The notes below the pieces were generated by a model that was given only the letters and a program-made list of their open reading frames with translations, did not search any database and was not told the DNA's origin. 7,372 bases of DNA from JAAYAY01 sp964429355. GTDB lineage: Bacteria > Planctomycetota > Planctomycetia > Pirellulales > Thermoguttaceae. Below are positions 1-3,966 of the stretch, piece by piece. The stretch covers positions 1-7,372 of the forward strand of contig CAYSCH010000441.1 of assembly GCA_964429355.1 (NCBI GenBank), in the 5' to 3' direction. Position 1 is the first letter of the stretch; every line of letters begins with the position of its first letter. Both the position numbers and the translations under genes were made by a program.

Positions 1-32
1 AAACCCGTCCCGCTCCACAACCCGGCTAAGGA

Positions 33-104
33 CCTATCCCAAAACCACAAGAAAGGTCTCCCACGGGCGGAAAACGGTAGGAGCGGCAGCAGTTTTGGGA
101 TCGG
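33..104 (+). repeat. Palindromic repeat, diverged tandem copy
   Basis: The ends form inverted arms of 13 bp: CCTATCCCAAAAC (33-45) pairs with GTTTTGGGATCGG (92-104) with one mismatch. The element is related to the repeat at 116-187: both contain TCCCACGGGC near the left and GTTTTG(N3)CGGCTCTAA at the right (16 of 19 bases match by eye), while the middle has diverged. No transposase gene is visible. It could be a MITE-like or REP-like non-autonomous element, or a structured RNA. The boundaries are approximate. Confidence 0.5.
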
Positions 105-115
105 CTCTAAGAAGC

Positions 116-187
116 CCTCACAAAACGTAAGAGTTTCCCACGGGCATGGATGTGCACAGCCGGTGGTTTTGTTAGCGGCTCTAAAAA
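116..187 (+). repeat. 72-bp palindromic repeat, copy A
   Basis: This stretch matches the reverse complement of 2580-2651 at 64 of 72 positions, including an identical 29-bp core (138-166 against 2601-2629). It can fold on itself. CTCACAAAAC (117-126) pairs with GTTTTGTTAG (166-175) with one mismatch, and AGCC (113-116) extends the stem with GGCT (177-180) across one bulged base. An inner stem, CCACGGGC (138-145) with GCCGGTGG (159-166), has one mismatch and encloses the palindrome TGTGCACA. The nested-hairpin form and the repeated occurrence suggest a dispersed non-autonomous element. A duplicated hemW leader is the alternative. Confidence 0.75.
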
Positions 188-295
188 GTGCGATTGGCTC
201 CAAAGATTTTTCTTCCTCCTTGCCCGCAACGACTTGCGTCCAAGTGTCCCAGTGTTCCCAAGATTCCGTTCCCATCTATACATATACTCACTCTT

Positions 296-330
296 CTGTC
301 CCCTGTCCCCTGTCCCCCGTCCCCTGTCCC
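296..330 (+). repeat. 7-bp tandem repeat CTGTCCC, five units
   Basis: There are five consecutive 7-bp units: four read CTGTCCC and the fourth reads CCGTCCC. The array is followed by a partial CTGAC. It sits in a pyrimidine-rich stretch of the plus strand (roughly 205-400), with TTCGTCATTCGCCATTC-like sequence just to the right. Such arrays mutate by slippage and usually mark non-coding DNA. Confidence 0.85.
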
Positions 331-363
331 CTGACCTTCGTTCGTCATTCGCCATTCCCCCCA

Positions 364-379
364 CTCTGACCCTCTGACC
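364..379 (+). repeat. 8-bp tandem repeat CTCTGACC, two units
   Basis: Two perfect copies of CTCTGACC lie side by side, followed by a degenerate third piece (TCTGCCC, 380-386). This continues the same simple-sequence tract as the 7-bp array. Confidence 0.7.
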
Positions 380-421
380 TCTGCCCTTCGATCTTTGGCA
401 ATTCACAATAACGTCTGCGCC

Positions 422-457
422 CCTTCGCCCTGGTAATCGCTCCGGACAGGGCGAAGG
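422..457. other. Perfect 11-bp hairpin in intergenic DNA
   Basis: CCTTCGCCCTG (422-432) pairs perfectly with CAGGGCGAAGG (447-457) around a 14-base loop. Neither strand has a T-run after the stem, so it is not a classical intrinsic terminator. GCGCCCC (417-423) and GCGGGGC (474-480) nearby allow competing pairings. It may be a structured RNA element, a factor-assisted terminator for a gene left of the window, or another repeat. Confidence 0.4.
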
Positions 458-560
458 ACCGCTTACTGCGTGCGCGGGGCGAAATGCTGAGTCCTGCTGT
501 CTGAATGGCCTTGCGTGATGCCAGGAGTCCCCCACGAGGCTTTCCCGCCGGGCGGTGGTG

Positions 561-569
561 TGATATATG
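561..569 (+). promoter_or_regulatory. Candidate extended -10 (TGaTATATG)
   Basis: TGATATATG resembles an extended -10 (TGn plus TATAAT-like TATATG at 564-569). The hexamer 17 bp upstream (TTTCCC, 541-546) matches TTGACA at only three positions. If real, transcription would start near 576, favouring the ATG at 615 over the ATG at 567, which lies inside the motif. Support is weak. Confidence 0.2.
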
Positions 570-614
570 CTCTGGGCTTCCGTGCCTCACAAACAGGCGC
601 AGCGAGCCACGAAC

Positions 615-1196
615 ATGGAACCGGCAACCAGGTCAGCAAATCCACTCGGCATGGCAAGTGCCCTCATCTCGATTGCGGCCCTCACCGTTTGCCTCATCGC
701 CGTCACCTGCGTGGTCTCGATCCAGTCAAGACGCAGCGAAACCTCCGAGAGGATCGCTGCCGGAAAATACCAGGGCGGCGACCTGCGCCCTCTCACCGAC
801 AGGATCGATGTTGCCGTTACCGGTCTTGAGATGGCCGTTTTCTACCTGGTCGGCTTGCTTGTGGGAGGAACTTATAGTGCGAGGCTCCAATGCCCGCCTA
901 CAGCATCTCCCAACCCTCATGAAAGGCCAGTTGGAGGAGCAGATTGTCGTCCGGGTCGGCCTGGTCGTTGCCGCCGGGGGTCTGGCGGATCATGGCCGAC
1001 TCGAAGGCCAGGAGTTCGTAGAGGGGCGCGAGCAGGGACGCTGGTGCCGCAAACCATGCAGCTTCAGCCGCGCTGTGCGGCTTCGATTGCGGCGATGTCG
1101 ATCTTTACCATCTGCATCATCGCGTCGAATGCTCGTTCGTGTCAATTCTCCATGGAGGTAAGCCGCCCAACGCGGGAGTCCACCACAGGCTCGTAG
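615..1196 (+). CDS. Hypothetical two-helix membrane protein, 3' part doubtful
   Basis: I do not recognise a family. From the ATG at 615 the first ~90 residues look protein-like. A short polar N-terminus precedes a hydrophobic helix (about residues 14-36, ASALISIAALTVCLIAVTC). A charged linker follows (SRRSETSERIAAGKYQGGDLRPLTDRID), then a second hydrophobic stretch at about 66-88. After about residue 92 (base ~890) the sequence becomes Cys/Arg/Pro-rich and overlaps coding-like sequence on the opposite strand. I infer that the original 3' end was lost and the frame runs on by chance to the stop at 1194-1196. An in-frame ATG at 567 would add 16 unconvincing residues. There is no clear ribosome binding site. 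It could be a truncated gene or chance. Confidence 0.3.
   Translation: MEPATRSANPLGMASALISIAALTVCLIAVTCVVSIQSRRSETSERIAAGKYQGGDLRPLTDRIDVAVTGLEMAVFYLVGLLVGGTYSARLQCPPTASPNPHERPVGGADCRPGRPGRCRRGSGGSWPTRRPGVRRGARAGTLVPQTMQLQPRCAASIAAMSIFTICIIASNARSCQFSMEVSRPTRESTTGS
898..1104 (-). pseudogene. Coding-like C-terminal fragment of unknown protein
   Basis: Read on the minus strand, this frame runs from just after a TAA (1105-1107) to a TAG (898-900), giving 68 residues with no ATG at its beginning. The second half has the composition of a genuine protein C-terminus (…PLYELLAFESAMIRQTPGG…DPDDNLLLQLAFHEGWEML) and its codons mostly end in G or C, as in the certain genes of this window. I do not recognise the family. 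The missing start and the overlap with another fragment in a different frame suggest a relic. A gene with a non-ATG start is less likely. Confidence 0.35.
1064..1141 (-). pseudogene. Relic of a VOC/PhnB-like protein C-terminus
   Basis: On the minus strand this short frame reads HERAFDAMMQMVKIDIAAIE and then AAQRG, ending at a TGA (1064-1066). The pattern (hydrophobic MM-x-M, then K(I/L)DIA-x-(I/L)-x-x-A…G at the very end) resembles the C-terminal helix of VOC-superfamily proteins of the PhnB / 3-demethylubiquinone-9 methyltransferase-like type. That resemblance is from memory and not from a search. A stop codon lies in frame directly upstream and no βαβββ metal-binding module is visible, so if the match is right only the tail survives. 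It overlaps the fragment 898-1104 in another frame. Confidence 0.35.
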
Positions 1197-1394
1197 TCGA
1201 AGGCGATTGGCTCGGCCGACATTTCCACAGGAATTGTAGCAGGATGCGCATCATTTCAATGTTGCTTCGCGCAAGCGAAGTGCATTTGGAGCAGTCGCTC
1301 GGGGCGCAGGGCTACTGGGTGCTCAGAACGCACCCTTCGCGGCGATCAGGGGCGTACCACCCGTTGGGCGAGCAGAGTGGGGGGGCTATTCGTG
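1197..1394. other. Intergenic stretch downstream of hemW, no gene seen
   Basis: I see no supportable gene. A 26-residue minus-strand frame (1142-1222, MSAEPIAFDYEPVVDSRVGR…) has coding-like codons but no recognisable family, and it may be another relic. The plus-strand frame 1139-1402 has no recognisable features. A GNRA-loop hairpin lies at 1265-1280. The 3' end of hemW abuts this stretch, and I see no intrinsic terminator for it. Confidence 0.45.
1265..1280. other. Small hairpin with GCAA tetraloop
   Basis: CTTCGC (1265-1270) and GCGAAG (1275-1280) form a perfect 6-bp stem closed by GCAA, a GNRA tetraloop when read as plus-strand RNA. There is no T-run on either side. It lies about 115 bp beyond the hemW stop on the minus strand, so it could help protect or end that transcript, but nothing proves this. 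Confidence 0.3.
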
Positions 1395-2570
1395 TCACAT
1401 GAGGTCAACAAGCACGGTGTTTTCCAGATCCATACCACGGCGAGTGAGCCTCAAGGCACCATGGTGCCACTCGAGGAGCCCAGTCTTTATGGACGGATCG
1501 AGTTTTTCACCGAACGCCGCGAGGATGCTCATCCCGTGCATGCGAGTGAAATCTTCATTATTAACGCCGCGAGTCATGCGCAGGCCCAGCATCATGCTCT
1601 CAAACCGGGCGGCTTCTCTGGAGATTTGCTCCGCCGTTGGTTGTTCACTGGCCAGGTACGCATCCAGCGCTGAAGGGTTCATTATTCGGCACTGTCCGAA
1701 GAAGCTGTGCGCTGCGCAGCCGAAGCCAAGGTAGGGCACCCGCGTCCAGCAGCCGATGTTGTGCCGGCAGGCGTACCCCTGGCGTGCATAATTGCTGATT
1801 TCGTATTGTTGAAAGCCGTGGTCCGTGAGCGTCTGCCGGGCAAGCTCGTACATATCGCGATCAACTTCTTCCTCGGGAAGAGCCAGCTTTCCCGCAGCAA
1901 TATCGCGGCAGATCGGCGTTCCTTCCTCAACGATCAGACTGTAACAGGCCAGATGGGTGGGGGAGAGGGCCAGGGCGGCCTGGAGCGTTTCCCGTAGATC
2001 GGAAATCGTCTGCGAAGGGAGGCCGAGCATCAGATCCAGGTTCATATTTTCAAATCCGGCTCGACGCGCCATTTCTACGGACGCGATCACCTTCTCCCAG
2101 CTGTGGATCCGGCCGATGAGGCGCAAGAGATGCGACTGCCGGGCCTGCGCGCCCATGGACAGGCGGTTGACACCCGCTTTGCGCAGCGCATGGGCCAAGG
2201 GCGCCGTGAGTGTTCCAGGATTGCATTCACAGGTGATCTCGGCCCCCTCCTCGATTGGGAATGCTTCAGACAGCGCATCGAGGATGCGGGTCAACTGAGA
2301 CTCGTCGAGAAGCGAGGGCGTGCCCCCACCCAGGAAGATCGTATCGGCTTTCGGATGGCCTGTTTCTCCGCCCCGCCGGGTTATCTCCCGGATCACGGCA
2401 TCCACATAGCGGGGGATCTCCGCCTGGCGACCGGCGTAGGATGCGAAGTCGCAATAGGCGCACTTGCTCACGCAAAAGGGGACGTGGACGTAGAGCCCGA
2501 TCGGCGGATGGGAAGATCCCTGCATAGGGCGACTTTCTAACGGTTCATTCAAGCTCCAATAGGAGTTCAT
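1395..2570 (-). CDS. hemW: HemW-type radical SAM heme chaperone
   Basis: The 391-residue product is close to the usual HemW length (E. coli about 378). HemW is a HemN-related radical SAM protein that binds heme and is thought to deliver it to respiratory enzymes; it lacks coproporphyrinogen oxidase activity. The cluster motif is C33-x3-C37-x2-C40 followed by D41-F42; the Phe two residues after the last Cys is typical of HemW, where HemN has a fourth Cys. Also visible are GGGTPS (81-86) in the SAM domain, ECNPGT (115-120), GRIHS (153-157), YEISNYA (256-262) and a HemW C-terminal domain. The heme-binding HNxxYW motif appears as HNIGCW (270-275), with Cys in place of Tyr. Met16 (codon 2525-2523) starts nearer to the conserved IGLYVHVPFC and could be the real start. 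Neither start has a clear Shine-Dalgarno site. The gene is monocistronic, or preceded by a possible small ORF, and diverges from tyrA. Confidence 0.93.
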   Translation of the reverse strand: MNSYWSLNEPLESRPMQGSSHPPIGLYVHVPFCVSKCAYCDFASYAGRQAEIPRYVDAVIREITRRGGETGHPKADTIFLGGGTPSLLDESQLTRILDALSEAFPIEEGAEITCECNPGTLTAPLAHALRKAGVNRLSMGAQARQSHLLRLIGRIHSWEKVIASVEMARRAGFENMNLDLMLGLPSQTISDLRETLQAALALSPTHLACYSLIVEEGTPICRDIAAGKLALPEEEVDRDMYELARQTLTDHGFQQYEISNYARQGYACRHNIGCWTRVPYLGFGCAAHSFFGQCRIMNPSALDAYLASEQPTAEQISREAARFESMMLGLRMTRGVNNEDFTRMHGMSILAAFGEKLDPSIKTGLLEWHHGALRLTRRGMDLENTVLVDLM

Positions 2571-2579
2571 GGTTGGGCC

Positions 2580-2651
2580 ATTTTGGAGCCGCTAACACAT
2601 CCACCGGCTGTGCACATCCATGCCCGTGGAAAAATCGTATGTTTTGTGAGG
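2580..2651 (-). repeat. 72-bp palindromic repeat, copy B, abutting hemW start
   Basis: This is the reverse complement of 116-187 with 8 differences in 72 bp and an identical 29-bp core (2601-2629). The inner hairpin (CCACGGGC with GCCGGTGG, TGTGCACA in the loop) is intact, while the outer stem is weaker than in copy A (about 7 of 10 pairs). The element ends 9 bp before the first hemW ATG and begins 5 bp after the stop of the possible small ORF 2657-2794. In this position it would form part of the hemW leader RNA, or act as an intercistronic hairpin if the small ORF is real. Confidence 0.75.
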
Positions 2652-2656
2652 CCTCT

Positions 2657-2794
2657 TTATTCTCTCGTCTTTTTCAGGGGAAGGTAGTCTTCTTTGGCGG
2701 GAAGGGAGATTTCGATAGGGATAGGATCGTCAAGGAGGCGGGCGCCATGCCGAGGGGGGCCGTGCGCGGCAACCGGTGATTCCCAAGTCTTCAT
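2657..2794 (-). CDS. Possible 45-residue small protein upstream of hemW
   Basis: I do not recognise it. The frame starts at an ATG (2794-2792) preceded by GGCGAGGAT, a purine-rich patch that sits rather close to the start. It encodes MKTWESPVAA… and ends in LDDPIPIEISLPAKEDYLPL then KKTRE. The second half alternates hydrophobic and charged residues like a β-strand region and does not look like random shadow sequence. An upstream in-frame ATG (2872) would give 71 residues with a basic N-terminus. It shares orientation with hemW, separated from it by repeat B. It could be a small conserved protein or chance; a search for conservation in relatives would decide. Confidence 0.3.
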   Translation of the reverse strand: MKTWESPVAAHGPPRHGARLLDDPIPIEISLPAKEDYLPLKKTRE

Positions 2795-2883
2795 ATCCTC
2801 GCCGGGCTGCTTCGCGTGACTTGAATTCTGGCGTTCAATGACTCGCCTGGAGCCCCCCTTTTGTGTATTCAATTACTGAAAAC

Positions 2884-2898
2884 CCCTTTCCGAAAGGG
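2884..2898 (-). other. Terminator-like hairpin in divergent intergenic region
   Basis: CCCTTT (2884-2889) and AAAGGG (2893-2898) pair around CCG. Read on the minus strand the stem is followed by G and then TTTT, so it resembles a short intrinsic terminator. No minus-strand gene lies to its right, so its use is unclear. It might block leftward transcription coming from the tyrA side. Confidence 0.25.
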
Positions 2899-2923
2899 CC
2901 CCCGGGTCAAGCGATGGGCGATA

Positions 2924-2932
2924 TGCTAAAAT
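2924..2932 (+). promoter_or_regulatory. Candidate extended -10 promoter for tyrA-purL
   Basis: TGCTAAAAT fits an extended -10 (TGn followed by TAAAAT, 5 of 6 to TATAAT, at 2927-2932). The hexamer 17 bp upstream, GGGTCA (2904-2909), matches TTGACA at only three positions, which is tolerable for an extended -10. The start would fall near 2939, leaving a leader of about 175 nt that contains both 24-bp hairpin repeats before tyrA. Confidence 0.35.
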
Positions 2933-3030
2933 GCCGGCTTTCCACTGGGACTCGCGTTGTTGGATGGCTTGGCGCCTATCGGGCACGAATTGGCGAGTAG
3001 GCGTGAGGGAATCGATATATTCGGACGGAC

Positions 3031-3054
3031 GCAGGCTGAAGCCTGTACTCCAAC
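3031..3054 (+). repeat. 24-bp hairpin repeat, copy 1
   Basis: The unit is GCAGGCTGAAGC followed by CTGTACTCCAAC. CAGGC and GCCTG form a 5-bp stem closed by a TGAA loop, extended by one G·T pair, with the conserved tail ACTCCAAC. Copy 2 begins 34 bp downstream and copy 3 lies before purQ (7082-7105). There is no associated protein-coding gene. Confidence 0.8.
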
Positions 3055-3064
3055 ACGGGAGGAT

Positions 3065-3088
3065 GCAGGCTGAAGCTTGTACTCCAAC
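3065..3088 (+). repeat. 24-bp hairpin repeat, copy 2
   Basis: It is identical to copy 1 except for C to T in the right arm (GCTTG). That change turns a G-C pair into a G·U pair in RNA, so the hairpin is kept. The unit ends 26 bp before the tyrA ATG at 3115. A 10-bp spacer separates the two copies. Confidence 0.8.
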
Positions 3089-3114
3089 AAGAGTTATTCG
3101 GCGAGTCAGACACG

Positions 3115-3966
3115 ATGCACATGAAATCGGTGGCCATTGTCGGAGTTGGACTGATCGGGGGATCGATCGGTTTGGCTGCGCGCCGTAACGGGGTGGCCGA
3201 GCGGGTGGTGGGGATCGGCCGCAACCGCAAGCGGCTTGAAAGGGCGTTGGAGGTCGAGGTGATCACCGATATCCTGTGCGTGTCGGACGATCTGACGGCC
3301 GGGTTGGCCGAGGTCGACCTGATCATCGTGTGCACGCCGGTGGGCCTGATCGTTGATCAGATCCGGCAGTTGGCGAAGCACGCCCGGCCGGAGACTCTGT
3401 TTACTGATGGGGGAAGCACGAAGCGTTCGATTGCCGAGGCTCTGGATGGGCCTCTGGCAGGGGGGTGCCGTTTTGTTGGCAGCCACCCGTTGGCCGGCAG
3501 CGAGAAGACGGGAGTGGGGCACGCACGGGCCGACATGTTCAAGGGGCGGGTGGCGATGATCACACCGACGGAGCATTCCCGCGAGGAAGATGTGGAGCGG
3601 CTGACGGACTTCTGGGAATCGATAGGGGCGAAGGTTGTTCGGCTCACGCCGGACGAGCACGACCGGGCGATGGCGGTGACGAGCCACACGCCCCATGCGG
3701 TGGCGGTTGCCCTGGCCGCCTCGCTGCCGGGCGAGTTCCGGGGCCTGACCGGGGCGGGGTTTCGCGATACCTCGCGGCTGGCTGGCGGCGACCCGGACAT
3801 GTGGCAACAGATTTTTCTGGACAACCGGAAATACGTGGGCGAAGCGATGCGCGACTTCGCCGAACACCTGCTGGAATTGGCGGACCTGATCGAAGGCGCG
3901 GACGCAACCGCTCTGGAAAAGTACCTCACGCGAGCAAAGAAGAAACGCGATGCTTTGGGAAGTTGA
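3115..3966 (+). CDS. tyrA: Prephenate/arogenate dehydrogenase
   Basis: This cytoplasmic enzyme oxidatively decarboxylates prephenate or arogenate, using NAD(P)+, in tyrosine synthesis. The 283-residue product has the compact TyrA core. An N-terminal Rossmann fold carries GVGLIGGS (10-17). TDGGSTK (97-103) supplies the Ser at 101, and SHPLAGSEKTG (123-133) carries the catalytic His124. SHTPH (190-194) and GFRDTSR (215-221) with Arg217 supply the substrate pocket. At the end of the second β-strand the sequence is GIGRNRKR, with basic residues in place of the acidic residue typical of NAD enzymes, which suggests NADP+ use. There is no fused chorismate mutase and no C-terminal ACT domain. Met3 (3121) is an equally good start; neither has a clear Shine-Dalgarno site. 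The last 17 bp overlap purL, so the two are probably co-transcribed and translationally coupled. Substrate choice between prephenate and arogenate cannot be told from sequence alone. Confidence 0.92.
   Translation: MHMKSVAIVGVGLIGGSIGLAARRNGVAERVVGIGRNRKRLERALEVEVITDILCVSDDLTAGLAEVDLIIVCTPVGLIVDQIRQLAKHARPETLFTDGGSTKRSIAEALDGPLAGGCRFVGSHPLAGSEKTGVGHARADMFKGRVAMITPTEHSREEDVERLTDFWESIGAKVVRLTPDEHDRAMAVTSHTPHAVAVALAASLPGEFRGLTGAGFRDTSRLAGGDPDMWQQIFLDNRKYVGEAMRDFAEHLLELADLIEGADATALEKYLTRAKKKRDALGS

Larger units (their letters stand above)
1..614. other. Gene-poor, repeat-rich intergenic region
   Basis: No convincing coding sequence is visible here. The plus-strand frame starting at base 1 stays open to a stop at 367-369, but its translation passes through repeats and a simple-sequence tract and resembles no family I know. 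A long minus-strand frame (107-535) is Arg/Gly-rich and also reads through the simple repeats. What the region does hold is two related palindromic repeats (33-104 and 116-187), a pyrimidine-rich tract with 7-bp and 8-bp tandem units, and a perfect hairpin at 422-457. The motif GGCTCYAA recurs at 103-110, 177-184 and 196-203, which suggests further decayed repeat pieces. Confidence 0.6.

Noticed and set aside
107..535. Minus-strand 142-codon open frame
   Set aside because: It reads through the 7-bp tandem array and the palindromic repeat, is Arg/Gly-rich and resembles no protein family; it is open only because the repeats lack stops.
505..1161. Plus-strand 218-codon open frame overlapping the membrane-protein frame
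   Set aside because: Composition is Ser/Arg/Pro-rich with no hydrophobic segments or recognisable motif; the overlapping frame from 615 has the better protein signal.
1..2651. A complete mobile element or novel defence system
   Set aside because: Repeats are present, but there is no transposase, integrase, nuclease, toxin or reverse transcriptase sequence in any frame that I can recognise.
3031..3088. The two adjacent 24-bp repeats as a CRISPR array
   Set aside because: There are only two units with a 10-bp spacer, the repeat recurs singly 4 kb away, and no cas gene is present.
3106..3867. Minus-strand 253-codon open frame opposite tyrA
   Set aside because: It is antisense to a clearly recognised tyrA, rich in Arg/His/Pro/Gln, the usual shadow of a GC-rich gene.
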